A stretch of DNA of 64,000 nt from Dreissena polymorpha (GCF_020536995.1 NC_068366.1:24927973-24991972), one strand, 5' to 3'. Counted from the first letter of the stretch, positions 47,356 through 59,840 are shown. A program made the numbers and translations. Notes: generated from the letters alone by a model not told the origin.

Positions 47356-47770
47356 CCCGGTGAATGCCGGTGGCGTCCCGGCAGAGCGCCGGTTTACCAA
47401 TGTACCTGGCTATACCGGGACTCTGCCGGCATTCACCGCGGCTCCATCTGGGCACCAGGGGCGACAACCGGGGCGTTGCTGTAGCTCGGCCGGAGTCTGT
47501 ATGGGCCCCAGTGGAGCAACGGTGCCGTCCCGGTTGTTCCCGGCGTCGTCCCGGTTGTTCCCGGTGCCGGGCTGATCGATGCTGGTCCTTCACGGTGACT
47601 ACCGGTTCATCCCTTAGGTATTAAACATTTTAATACTTACCCGGTGGAGCGTGGAGCCCCAGTTGTCCCCGGTCGTCCCCTTTCATCCCTGTCGTCCCCG
47701 GTTCATCCCGGTAGAGCCCTGGTTTATACCGGTAGATCACGGATCACGCACCGGGGCTCCACCAGCATCA
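47356..47770. repeat. CCGG-rich minisatellite, right part
   Basis: Same unit style as 37431-37657: GGTGAATGCCGGTGGCGTCC, CGGCAGAGCGCCGG, GTCGTCCCCGGTTCATCCCG. Broken by a short AT-rich piece near 47610-47640. Open frames through it are by-products of high GC. Confidence 0.65.
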
Positions 47771-48214
47771 TAGTGAGAGTGGGCCTTAAGACCGTATACG
47801 CGCATTTCAATGTACACAGATCAATAGGCAACAATCTCGTATAATCCAGAATTAAATCGTATAAGCACGATGTGGAAGTTATCTGGATACAGATTTATAG
47901 GTGCTCATTTGTTCTCCAACGCTATACCACGCGTATAAAACTTGCAAAGATCTTATAGAAGCATGTAAATAGAAGTTACACAATGCACTATAAATCTGTA
48001 TTCAGAACTCAATCTGTTGTGCATGTCTACATCTAACGCTTACATGCATATAGAAGTTACACAATATGCACTATAAATCTGTACTCAGAACTTAATCCTT
48101 TTTTTTTCTAACGCTATTATAAACCACAATTCTACGACAAATTATTGACGCAGACGAATAGGGTTTCATCATAATCTGCACTAAAAATATATAACACTAA
48201 CCACAATTTGGTGG
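47771..48214. other. No gene; scattered TATAAATCTG phrases
   Basis: Two related segments (near 47960 and 48050) share AGAAGTTACACAATATGCACT and TATAAATCTGTAYTCAGAAC; the same phrases occur in reverse inside the satellite insertion at 56680-56770. Confidence 0.45.
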
Positions 48215-48843
48215 CAGGGGATATATCAGTGAAAAATGAAAATTACATATCTTTAGGGTAGGGGTAACCTATTGTCTTTACAAATCAATAAGGTATTTAT
48301 TAGATGTATTTCTTGTGTTTTAGCAAGAATGTCTCAAAATTTTGGAAAAACACATCGAAACTAGTGGTAGCTCCCTAGCAATGAAATTTTGAATCTTCAA
48401 AAAAGAGGTTTTCACTTTTGGCAGAGTCAATATTTCACGCTGCAGAAACATAACAGAACTTTGAAGGTAAATTGTGAAAAATCTAAACGTATGGGAGACA
48501 CTTTTCTATGTGAATAAACACAGCACAGGGATGAAATTAATGATTAATGTAGCCAAAACTAGGATTGCATTTTTTTTTTTTTTGAATGTACTGTGCATGC
48601 CATGAAATGGGTCAAATTTCTAAATTTTTCATTAAAAATGAAGTGGGTGGAGGGAAAGATCAAGGGCCATAGTTTCACAAGTGAAGAAGCCAGCCTTGTC
48701 TTTGGTTGTATTTTCAATGTATGTTGCCTATGTTATGACACTGACACAAAAAGGCTTTCTTGTGTCACTTTCTGTTTTGATGAAATGGATTTGACTGTTT
48801 GCGGCCTTTCGGAACTCGAATTTGGTAAAAAATATATCCCCTG
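48215..48843. mobile_element. Possible 629-bp CAGGGG-ended element
   Basis: CAGGGGATATAT at 48215 and ATATATCCCCTG ending 48843 are a 12-bp inverted pair of the same CAGGG...CCCTG style as the other elements. The flanks (GGTGG and CCCCC) do not match, so the TSD is missing or the pairing is fortuitous. Confidence 0.4.
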
Positions 48844-48867
48844 CCCCCTTAATTTCGTTCTTTTTTT

Positions 48868-48970
48868 TACCGGACAATCGGTCCTGTAAATTAGACCGAC
48901 AGGCCGGACCTTACAAAATTTTACAGGACATGTCCGTCGGTCCGACCATGTTTGGCGGAGACTGAGCGAG
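48868..48970. repeat. TTTACAGGAC inverted motif cluster, second copy
   Basis: ACCGGACAATCGGTCCTGTA, TTTTACAGGACATGTCCG and TTTGGCGGAGACTGAGCG repeat, in reverse, the layout of 22672-22760. Confidence 0.55.
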
Positions 48971-49200
48971 GAGATTGCTGTATCTTTGACGTTACGCTCT
49001 TTCAGGTAGTTTAGTATTGAAACAGATAATGTACTGTTTACTGATTTACCGGAAAATCTGGTCAATACTGGATTTAATTTTGGTTATTGTGAAAACATGA
49101 TCAGCAGTGTTAAGACTGCGATGTTTTGACAAATGTGGGCGTTTGCGATTGTTCGACATCATGTTTAGATATGATTTACTGTAACGCAGTTGTGTAGGTT

Positions 49201-49577
49201 CAGGGTTTTTTTGGGCCCGATTTTATGGCAGAAATTCGGCTATGTTCCCAATCCCAAAAAGTATACTTTTTTCCCAAAATGTGGCAAAAAATTCCCAATT
49301 TCAAATTTTTATTTTTTTTATTTTTATTATTTTTTTTTTAGAAAGAAGTCTAATGTGTATTTTATCTCAATTTTAATTCAATTACATCTAACAAAGTATT
49401 ATATGATTTTGTTCTTTTAATTTGAATGATTATAAAAAGTTATATCAAATTTAGTATTTCCCTAATCAGTGGACTTTTCGTGTGGAAAAAAAGGCTAATG
49501 AATTTATTTTCCCAATTTCATGAAAATGCCGATAAAATTCCCAATTCCAAAGCCATGGGCTATCTTCCCATATAGTG
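49201..49577. mobile_element. Truncated relative of the 744-bp hAT-like element
   Basis: Starts CAGGGTTTTTTTGGGCCCGA and has the same succession of motifs as 13428-14171 (ATTCGGCT, TTTTTTCCCAA, AAAATTCCCAATT) with GCCATGGGCTATCTTCCCA near the right side, where the intact copy has GGCTAGGGCTTCTTCCCA. The final inverted repeat is absent. Old copy. Confidence 0.55.
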
Positions 49578-49720
49578 GTTTCTAATCAGCAACACACTCT
49601 TTAATTGTTTCTAAGCAACAACAAACTGTTGAAGTGTGTTACTCAACAGTTTGCATTCGAAAGTTTGCACCTGACTCAGTTCTCCAGCTAGGATTTGAAA
49701 AGGGCAGGGGGGCTTTTTTG

Positions 49721-49820
49721 TCAAAAGGGCACTTTCGACGCGCAGTATTTTGTCAAAAGGGCACTTTCGACGCGCAGTATTTTGTCAAAAGGGCACTTTC
49801 GACGCGCAGTATTTTGTGAA
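49721..49820. repeat. 32-bp minisatellite, about three units
   Basis: Units start at 49721, 49753 and 49785: TCAAAAGGGCACTTTCGACG then CGCAGTATTTTG, identical in the first copies. Just upstream is CAGGGGGGCTTTTTTG (49705), so the array may be the subterminal repeat of a CAGGG-type element. Confidence 0.85.
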
Positions 49821-49830
49821 AAGGGCACGT

Positions 49831-50594
49831 TCGAGCGCGCGGGTGTTTCTTGAATGCTTCCTATTGCATGTTAATTTATATGTTATAAATAATTGTATTA
49901 TTCCCATTATTATTAAACCATTCAAATATAATGTCTACAATGAGGATTAAACTAATTATAATGTAATAAGAGATTTATGAATTATCATTGTACTTGCTCG
50001 CATACTACACCTGTTAGTCACGTGACGCTTGACAGAAGCTGCATACATGCATAGTGTGAAATGAAAACAAAGGCAGTGGATTGAGCTTGTCTGTCAAAAT
50101 CGTTGATACGATGCGTATCCTTGGAGATTTGTGACATGCTGGATTATAGTGTGGATTATAGTGTTCAATAGAAAATTAGCTATTCAATTAACCAAAATAC
50201 GCCATATTTGCTATCAGAATATGTGGAGTTTTTTCAACGGGAAGAGATGCATATGGTTTGGTGTTTTCAATTTTTATTCAATTAACTGAATTATTCGATT
50301 ATCCGATATTCAATTAAGTGGAATCAACTGAATTATACTTTTCTTGATTAATTTAGCATTGTTTTTTTTTCTTAATTAACAATAAAAAAGTTCTGAAATA
50401 AATAACATCTTTTATTTTTATACTGTACATAAATAATATTGATACAGGTCGTACAGTATACCGTCCTATGTAACGTAGAATGTAAGTACAAAAAACAACA
50501 CAGACAGAGGTGCGAAAAAGACATGCATAAAAACTTGCTGAAACTTAAAAGAGTGACTAGAAACTGCACCATATCTGTTTTGAACATATGCTTA
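49831..50594. other. No gene seen
   Basis: AT-rich; phrases such as ATTCAATTAACCAAAATACG and TATTCAATTAAGTGGAATC resemble 21846-21890, an old dispersed repeat at most. Confidence 0.4.
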
Positions 50595-50597
50595 TTA

Positions 50598-52385
50598 GGC
50601 GTAACAAAAATAATTGTTTGTTTCCGGTGGCCCGACCCTACCTAATTTTTTGCCGCCGGTCCTAATCTTTTTTGAGCCCAAAATTCGAAAAAAATCGGAC
50701 GGCGTATTTTTCGGCGACGGTCAATAAACTTGTCAAACTTGTCTACGTTATCCGCATATCATTTTTATTGTTATTGAAGCGCACGTGGTAGCTGGCCAAT
50801 CAGCAATGAGTTTGCTCACACATGATATTGGGTCATTCATGCGCAGACACTGTACACTTGGAATACACAGTCAGTTGATCTTGTTGTCTGCCAACAATAT
50901 AGCGGCCGATGGCAAACATCGTATTTAAAGATTAGCAAATCAAAAGAAGCGTACCAATAAATAAATTATTTATAAGCTGATTACTTAACACCTTTCTCCC
51001 GACTTTCGATCTGAATTAAAGGATGATAATTAAATAATTAGTTCTATTTCGACGATGTTACACCTTTTTGCCGATTATCGTTTGAAATTAAAAGGTGATA
51101 ATTAAGTTGTTTTTTACCCATAAAAATGCTATTGTTAAGCAATATGGCAACCATATTGTATATTTGCTAGGTTTTGCAATGTCTGCAGTCAAACGATATG
51201 CACATTTTAATTAATGTGGCAAACGCGTACAATTTTTCGGACTGTCGTTTTCGGATACATTATTTTTCGTCGATTATAATTTATTTTCGAAGTTCTTTAT
51301 AGAAGAAATAGAATGACGAATGCACATGCGGTGATACGGACGGTGTGGTTTATAATATTTTAAATTGTATTCACCTGAAAATACAATTGGAAAGACTATA
51401 AAAAAGAACAATTAGTAAAGGCTCTGGATGGGTTGGTGGATCTGCCCTTTATTCCTGTTGGATTCCTGCGGCTGCGGTTCCATGACCCCCGGCCTAATTT
51501 TCAGGATTTCAAATTTGGAACAATCGACACCCCTATTAAATGTTCATCTATAAAATAACTTATGTTTGTACTTTGACAAGTACCATACTAATTATTTGTA
51601 TATTGAAAAATGTATGTTACATTATGATATGTGATATGCCCTTGTTGTCATTAAAAGAATATAAACAAGTTGATAGTAAATGTATATATAATTATTTCAA
51701 AACCAGTTTTCGCACAGCGAAAAACAAAAACCTGGTCGGCTCAAAGAAATTTTGGGACAGCGCTAGCTCTGGTAGATAGACCTCACGACACCAGTATATA
51801 ATATAATCTGAAAATGTGGTCCTTTGGAAGCATAAACTGCCTCCAAGAAATATAATAGCACACCCAGTTTGATTGGGTCTGTTCATGGTGATAATGTTAC
51901 ATGCGACACCACTCGCGTCCCCCAAGCATGGCTTTTGGGCTATTTAATATATTATAAATTATAAATAATATAGTATATACTCCATGATTCCAAAGGAACG
52001 GAAAGTATAACAACACTGAATCCCTATAGACACTGAGGGTCAAGCTTACTGCGACTTTACTTATGCCTTTTATTGGTAATAAAATGGACTATTAAAGCCG
52101 CTGCCAGACGTCAACATTAAACTCGGAAATAAGTAAAGCAACAAATGCAAAATTAATGAACAGCAAGTTTTTATTTCATTAAAGCATTTAAATAAAGCCA
52201 TATTGCATTACATACATCATCAAATTTATTGTTCATACAGTTATACACAAAAAAATGAGAAGAAGATGCACCATGTACGACATTTTCTAAAAAAAAATAT
52301 TTTTAAAAATAAAATTATTTGCCTACCACCTACCCTAATTTTTTAGGCCATGTCAGTGGAAACAAACATATTTTTTTGTTACGCC
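50598..52385. mobile_element. 1.8 kb PIF/Harbinger-like non-autonomous element
   Basis: Ends GGCGTAACAAAAATAATTG and, inverted, GGCGTAACAAAAAAATATG, extending imperfectly over TTTGTTTCC and on to CCTAATTTTTT. Flanked by TTA on both sides (50595-50597, 52386-52388), the 3-bp duplication typical of PIF/Harbinger. No nuclease or Myb-like gene inside. Confidence 0.7.
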
Positions 52386-52418
52386 TTAAATCGACAAAGA
52401 TTAGCATACTAGATCTAG

Positions 52419-53266
52419 TTATGGAATGAGTGATGTATTGGACGTCATCATTGATGACGTTCAATCGAACGAATGATAAAGGGGGCTAACTTTCGTTAAG
52501 CTGGGGCATATAGTCGCGATTTGAGGCGCTTGAAAACTGGTCGGTAACTTTTGCTGAAATTTGACATGTAAATGGACCAGAATGCGATCTACCTGTTGGC
52601 GTAGGCGTTATACCTGGGAAAAATCTAGTTTTTTATTAAATCACGAAAAAGTGGTGGGTTTTTATTGTAAAATGAGTTCTCGCCGGAAGCCGATTCACCC
52701 CAGGAGACAATTCACGCGCTAGGCAATTCAAAATTGATTTTAAATAATACATAATGCGATTTTATTCCAAAATTAATTAATAATTTCATCTTGCGTTTAA
52801 CATACGTTTTAGAAAATATTAACAAAACAAACAAAAACAAACAACCTTTTTTTATTGTTGTAAATATGGTAACCTGATTACATATCCACTAGCGTCTATG
52901 CATATTTACACATAAAAAATAGTTCGCAAGTAAGCAACAAACAATCACATTTAAACGCAAATTATTTAACAAAATATATAAATTTAAGCTAGAAATCGAA
53001 ACTTAAATACAATGTCTGCACTAAAAACACAATACCAATAGTTTTTACATTAACACATTCGACATGTACATGTACTTCCAACAACACGCCAACCGCTATT
53101 TTCAAAGCGAATGTGTAGAGTAACATTTCAACAATAAAGACAAAATTGAACTGGAGTTAAACGTAGTGCGCAAATTGGAAGTGATTACAGTAATTTATTT
53201 TTCAACTTGTCAATCTCCGTAGTATACGTTTAGTTGTGAGATGTTAACGGTTTCCCAAAAAAAAAC
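52419..53266 (+). promoter_or_regulatory. Duplicated promoter-like repeat, copy 1
   Basis: Begins TATGGAATGAGTG and contains a 29-bp near-palindrome (52437-52465) with two TGACGTC-like halves, a CREB/ATF-type arrangement. It leads into an ATG exon with a GTAAGT donor. The same layout recurs at 61189-62041, roughly 85 percent alike by eye. Confidence 0.5.
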
Positions 53267-53502
53267 ATGCCTTCGCTACGAAGTCAAAGTGGGTGGGGAA
53301 CGAGACTGCTTGTGGATTTCGAGTTGCTGGAAGTTTGTAACGAAGCTGCTTTTGTGCAATATTCAGCGATTTTGCAAGCTGTGTGTTTGAAGTTGGAGAT
53401 ATATATTGCTGACATTAATGATGTTGTGTACGTTCTTGTGACCACCGATCTGCATATGATACCAGTGGGAGAGAATCCCGATGTTTCCTGGTCGAGTGGT
53501 TG
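53267..53502 (+). CDS. Unrecognised first exon, copy 1
   Basis: ATG at 53267 (MPSLRSQSGWGTRLLVDFEL) opens 78 codons ending NPDVSWSSGW, where the exon stops at TTG|GTAAGT in phase 2. The parallel unit at 62042 ends with the same TTG|GTAAGT in the same phase. The protein part is not conserved between the two beyond the border, so the coding claim is weak. No domain recognised. Confidence 0.35.
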
Positions 53503-53706
53503 GTAAGTTTCATCGTTATACATGCATATAACACATTTTACATTATTTGTGCTTTTTTTGACACCCATTTTTCATGCTGATGAACCAACGGTCAGTGCCA
53601 GTAGTCCTACGGTCATTGACATTGGTCTGTGTGCTTGTTGAAAGTACATGTAGAAAGGGTTGTTTAGCTCCAATAAGCCATGTTGCTATTTTTTGGATAA
53701 AATTTA

Positions 53707-54290
53707 TGGCAGTGGGCTTTTTTATCTTTGTGCAGCAACCTCTGCCGCCTCATTTTGTGAAAACATTAGGCGCACACTGTTCATATTGTGGTAAAAGGAG
53801 TCGCGCAATGATCAAAGTGAGAAAAATTGGTGGTGACTATTTAACATTGTGAAAAAAATTGTCGCGCATTGTTTAAAATTCCTAAAATATCAGTAGCAAA
53901 CTTTTAAAAATTGTGAAAACAAGTGTCTCGCAATGTTGAAAATTGTGAAATATGAGTCGTGCAATGTTAAAGATTTTTAAAAATGAGCCTCGCAATCTTG
54001 ACAATTATGGAAAAATAAGTTGCACACTTTTCAAAATTGTGAACAAATGAGTTGTGACTGTTGAACATTGTGAAAATAATTAATTGAGCATTGTTCAAAT
54101 TTGTGAAAATATGAGTCTCAGTAACGACATCAGCAACCATATGCCACTCAGCGTAACAACATCAGCATTAGTCGCTAACTGTTGTGAAATGTGAAAAAAT
54201 AAGTTGCACGCTTTTTAAAACATTGACCATTTGCATCGCGAATTCCTATAATTTGTGCAAAAACAGCTATCACTATTAATAATTGAGGAG
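53707..54290. mobile_element. Decayed relative of the 325-bp MITE
   Basis: CAGTGGGCTTTTTTATCTTT is followed by about ten worn units of AAAATTGTGAAAA with GAGTCGCGCAATG-like sequence, as in 21933-22257 but longer and more diverged. The right terminal repeat is not recognisable. Confidence 0.6.
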
Positions 54291-54510
54291 AAAAAAAAGT
54301 CTATTTTAAAAAAGTTTTCAGTTTAAACAAATTCGTAATTATTTTTTATTTAAAGTTGTTTACGGCCATTTCATATCACTATCATATTTTTTATAATGAT
54401 ATTGTGTGCCTGTCTAATTTGTAATTTGTTCAAGTTGTGCTATAAAGATGTTATTTTAATAATCTTTATTTTGACATTTTGTCTCATGTTGGATTATTTG
54501 TTATATTTTA

Positions 54511-56392
54511 TTATTATATAAAAATGGCATCGCATGAACCAGTAGTCATGGTATAAGCAACATTGAAGCCTAATATGCATTCATCTATTATTATTTGGGC
54601 ACAAATAATTTTACCGTGTGAAAACCTTACATAAAAATGCTGATTTTTTTCTTACTTGGTACCTGGCGACACACATTTTCAAGTCTTATTTCATTAAATT
54701 TGGCATAGATATTTTTAAAAATGGCATCGTATGAACCAGTAGTCATAGTATAAGCAACATTGAAGCCTAATATGCATTCATCTATTATTATTTTTGGCAC
54801 AAATTATTTTACCATGTGAAGACCCTACATAAAAATGCTGATTTTTTTCTTACTTGGTACCTGGCGACACACATTTTCAATTCTATTTCATTAAATTTGG
54901 CATATATATTAATAAAAATGGCATTGTATGAACATGTCGTCATAGAATAAGCAACATTGAAGCCTAATATGCATTCATCTATTATTATTTGGGCACAAAT
55001 AATGTTACTGTGTGAAGACCCTACATAAAACTGCTGATTTTTTTCTTACTTGGTACCTGGCGACACACATTTTCAAGTCTATTTCATTAAATTTTGCATA
55101 GATATTTTTAAAAATGGCATCGTATGAACCAGTAGTCATAGTATAAGCAACATTGAAGCCTAATATGCATTCATCTATTATTATTTGTGCACAAATAATT
55201 TTACCATGTGAAGACCCTACATAAAAATGCTGATTTTTTTCTTACTTGGTACCTGGCGACACACATTTTCAATTCTATTTCATTAAATTTGGCATATTTA
55301 TTAATAAAAATGGCATTGTATGAACATGTCGTCATAGTATAAGCAACATTGAAGCCTAATATGCATTCATCTATTATTACTTGGGCACAAATAATTTTAC
55401 TGTGTGAAGATCCTACATAAAAATGCTGATTTTTTTCTTACTTGGTACCTGGCGACACACATTTTCAAGTCTATTTCATTAAATTTGGCATAGATATTTA
55501 TAAAATTGGCATCGTATGAACCAGTAGTCATAGTATAAGCAACATTGAAGCCTAATATGCATTCATCTATTATTACTTGGGCACAAATAATTTTACTGTG
55601 TGAAGACCCTACATAAAAATGCTGATTTTTTTCTTACTTGGTACCTGGCGACACACATTTTCAAGTCTTTTTCATTAAATTCGGCATAGATATTTTAAAA
55701 AATGGCATCGTATGAACCAGTAGTCATAGTATAAGCAACATTGAAGCCTAATATGCATTCATCTACATGTATTATTATTTGGGCACAAACAATTTTACCG
55801 TGTGAAGATCCTACATAAAAATGCTTATTTTTTTCTTATTTGGTACCTGGCGACACACATTTTGAAGTCTATTTCATTAAATTTGGCATAGATATTTATA
55901 AAAATGGCATCGTATGAACCATGAGTCATAGTATAAGCAACATTGAAGCCTAATATGCATTCATCTATTATTATTTGGGCACAAATAATTTTACCGTGTG
56001 AAGACACTACATAAAAATGCTGATTTTTTTCTTACTTGGTACCTGGCGACACACATTTTCAAGTCTATTTCACTATTTTTGGCAGAAATAATTTTATCAT
56101 GTGAAGACCCTACATAAAAATGCTGATTTTTTTCTTACTTGGTACCTTGCGACACACATTTTCAATTCTATTGCATTAAATTTGGCATATATATTAATAA
56201 AAGTGGCATTGTATGAACATATCGTCATAGTATAAGCAACATTGAAGCCTAATATGCATTCATCTATTATTATTTGGGAACAAATAATTTTACCGTGTGA
56301 AGACCCTATATAAAAATGCTGATTTTTTTCTTACTTGGTACCTGGCGACACACATTTTAAAGTCTATTTCATTACATTTAGCATAGATATTT
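54511..56392. repeat. 197-bp satellite array, left block
   Basis: Head-to-tail units begin ATGGCATCGTATGAACC at 54524, 54721, 54918 and 55114 and so on, 196-198 bases apart. Landmarks in each: TAATATGCATTCATCTATTA, TTACTTGGTACCTGGCGACA, TTTCATTAAATTTGGCATA. Two classes alternate irregularly: A (GGCATCGTATGAACCAGTAG) and B (GGCATTGTATGAACATGTCG, preceded by TTAATAAAAA). One unit near 56060 is shortened by about half. The array stops at TTTATA (56392). Frames read through it on the minus strand are artefacts. Confidence 0.95.
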
Positions 56393-57140
56393 ATAACGAG
56401 AGCGCCGATGGCGTTAAAAGCATAGGTGCAAGATACAGGGAAGAATGGCGTCACGTGGTATAATGTAGTTCGATATCGCCATCCGCGAATTTCTCAAATC
56501 AATAATTTCAAACAATTACCGACTATTTAAATAGATAATCTTTCCATTTACATCAGTGTTTGAAACGCTTATGAAAAATAATTACCCAAGCCTTTCAAAA
56601 TTTAAGCACGGACAGATCTGTATCTTTTCACAAATGAAAATAGACGCTACCCTATACGTCTGCGTCAAGAATTTGTCGTAAAACTTGTGGTAAGCGTTAG
56701 ATGCAGACGTGCACAACAGATTGAGTTCTGAATACAGATTTCTGAATGCAGATTTTTATAGAAACTCCTCAAAGCAGTTACTTCCCTTGCTTCGCCCGGT
56801 CAGTAACTTCTAGTATAAGGGAGGCCACTGCGTAGGAGATTGAGATTTATAGTGCAGATAGAATTGTTTTACGAACGAAATTTGTTTTAGGTTATAAGAA
56901 GATTTTTTGACATAAAACGGTCTTAGAAAAATTCACTAAAAACGGTGTCAGCAATATTCTTGGAAGAAAACGTTAGAAAAACGTTTCCAATTTTTTTTTG
57001 TAAGAATGACCATATACTAAATTAAATAGATATTTCGTCTGATTTTTGATCAGGTAAGGCTTCATAATGGGTAACCGAGCGATGTGGATTTTTGAAATGT
57101 GGTATATACCATAAGCATAGGTGCGTAAACGCACCTATGC
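56393..57140. mobile_element. 748-bp insertion in the satellite
   Basis: Interrupts a unit exactly between TTTATA and AAAAATGG. Near the left edge is AGCATAGGTGC (56419) and at the right edge GCACCTATGCT (to 57140), an 11-bp inverted pair, next to a hairpin AGCATAGGTGCGTAAACGC. About 26 extra bases (ACGAGAGCGCCGATGGCG and so on) lie left of the pair. The interior includes CTGCGTCAAGAATTTGTCG and TGAATACAGATT phrases shared, reversed, with 47960-48160. No gene; class unknown. Confidence 0.6.
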
Positions 57141-59840
57141 TAAAAATGGTATGATATGAACCATTAGTCATAGTATAAGCAACATTGAAGCCTAATATGC
57201 ATTCATCTATTATTATTTGCGCACAAATAATTTTACTGTGTGAAGACCCTACATAAAAATGCTGATTTTTTTCTTACTTGGTACCTGGCGACACACATTT
57301 TCAAGTCTTTTTCATTAAATTTGGCATAGATATTTATAAAATTGGCATCGTATGAACCAGTAGTCATAGTATAAGCAACATTGAAGCCTAATATGCATTC
57401 ATCTATTATTATTTGGGCACAAATAATTTTACTGTGTGAAGACCCTACATAAAAATGCTGATTTTTTTCTTACTTGGTACCTGGCGACACACATTTTCAA
57501 GTCTATTTCATTAAATTTGGCATAGATATTTATAAAATTGGCATCGTATGAACCAGTAGTCATTATAAGTTTAAGCAACATTGAAGCCTAATATGCATTC
57601 ATCTATTATTACTTGGGCACAAATAATTTTACTGTGTGAAGACCCTACATAAAAATGCTGATTCTTTTCTTATTTGGTACCTGGCGACACATATTTTCAA
57701 TTCTATTTCATTAAATTTGGCATATATATTAATAAAAATGGCATTGTATGAACATGTCGTCATAGTATAGGCAACATTGAAGCCTAATATGCATTCATCT
57801 ATTATTATTTGTGCACAAATAATTTAACCGTGTGAAGACCCTAGATAAAAATGCTGATTTTTTTCTTACTTGGTACCTGGCGACACACATTTTCAAGTCT
57901 ATTTCATTAAATTTGGCATAGATATTTATAAAAATGGCATCATATCATTTATGAACCAGTAGTCATTATAAGTATAAGTAACATTGAAGCCTAATATGCA
58001 TTCATCTATTATTATTTTGGGCACAAATTATTTTACCGTGTGAAGACTCTACATAAAAATGCTGATTTTTTTCTTACTTGGTACCTGGCGACACACATTT
58101 TCAAGTCTATTTCATTAAATTTGGCATACATATTTTTAAAAATGGCATTGTATGAACCAGTAGTCAAAGTATAAGCTTCATTGAAGCCTAATATGCATTC
58201 ATCTATTATTATTTTTGGCACAAATAATTTTACCATGTGAAGATCCTACATAAAAATGCTGATTTTTTTCTTACTTGGTACCTGGCGACACACATTTTCA
58301 AGTCTATTTCATTAAATTTGGCATACATATTTTTAAAAATGGCATTGTATGAACCAGTAGTCATAGTATAAGCTTCATTGAAGCCTAATATGCATTCATC
58401 TATTATTATTTTTGGCACAAATAATTTTACCATGTGAAGATCCTACATAAAAATGCTGATTTTTTTCTTACTTGGTACCTGGCGACACACATTTTCAATT
58501 CTATTTCATTAAATTTGGCATATATATTAATAAAAATGGCATTGAATGAACATATCGTCATAGTATAAGCAACATTGAAGCCTAATATGCATTCATCTAT
58601 CATTATTTGGGAACAAATAATTTTACCGTGTGAAGACCCTACATAAAAATGGTGATTTTTTCTTACTTGGTACCTGGCGACACACATTTTCAAGTCTATT
58701 TCATTAAATTTGGCATAGATATTTATAAAAATGGTATCGTATGAACCATTAGTCATAGTATAAGCAACATTGAAGCCTAATATGCATTCATCTATTATTA
58801 TTTGGGCACAAATAATTTTACTGTGTGAAGACCCTACATAAAAATGCTGATTTTTTTCTTACTTGGTACCTGGCGACACACATTTTCAAGTCTATTTCAT
58901 TAAATTTGGCATAGATATTTATAAAATTGGCATCATATGAACCAGTAGTTATAGTTTAAGCAACATTGAAGCCTAATATGCATTCATCTATTATTATTGG
59001 GGCACAAATAATTTTACTGTGTGAAGACCCTACATAAAAATGCTGATTTTTTTCTAACTTGGTACCTGGGGATACACATTTTCAAGTCTATTTCATTAAA
59101 TTTGGCATAGATATTTATAAAATTGGCATCGTATGAACCAGTAGTCATGGTATAAGCAACATTGAAGCCTAATATGCATTCATCTATTATTACTTGGGCA
59201 CAAATAATTTTACTGTGTGAAGATCCTACATAAAAATGCTGATTTTTTTCTGATTTGGTACCTGGCGACACACATTTTCAAGGCTATTTCATTAAATTTG
59301 GCATAGATATTTATAAAAATGGCATCGTATGAACCAGTAGTCATAGTATAAGCAACATTGAAGCCTAATATGCATTCATCTATTATTATTTGTGCACAAA
59401 TAATTTAACCGTGTGAAGACCCTAGATAAAAATGCTGATTTTTTTCTTACTTGGTACCTGGCGACACACATTTCCAAGTCTATTTCATTAAATTTGGCAT
59501 AGATATTTATAAAAATGGCATCGTATGAACCAGTAGTCATAGTATAAGCAACATTGAAGCCTAATATGCATTCATCTATTATTATTTTGGGCACAAATAA
59601 TTTTACCGTGTGAAGACCCTACATAAAAATGCTGATTTTTTTCTTACTTGGTATCTTGCGACACACATTTTCAAGTCTTTTTCAATAAATTTGGCATATA
59701 CATGTATATTAATAAAAATGGCATTGTATGAACATGTCGTCATAGTATAAGCAGAGAAGCATAATACGCATTCATCTATTATAATTTGGGCTCATACAAT
59801 TTTACCGTGTTAGCACCATATATCAAGTTGCAGATTTTTA
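57141..59840. repeat. 197-bp satellite array, right block
   Basis: About fourteen more units of the same two classes in the same orientation (class B near 57737, 58535 and 59718). The last unit is badly worn, so the array edge is near 59840. Short duplicated insertions (for example CATTATAAGT near 57560 and 57965) mark sub-lineages of units. Confidence 0.95.

Noticed and set aside
47297-47844. Several Arg/Pro/Gly-rich frames on both strands
   Set aside because: By-products of the GC-rich minisatellite, open in nearly every frame.
49721-49820. CRISPR-like array (32-bp repeats)
   Set aside because: Units are contiguous with no spacers, only three copies, in an animal genome; it is a minisatellite.
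53267-53502. A recognised protein family for this exon
   Set aside because: No motif and no conservation with its paralogous unit; kept only as a low-confidence exon because of the shared donor.
58033-59594. Series of similar 60-110 residue minus-strand proteins
   Set aside because: They are one satellite monomer read repeatedly; the 197-base period shifts frame each time and the copies begin and end at random points.
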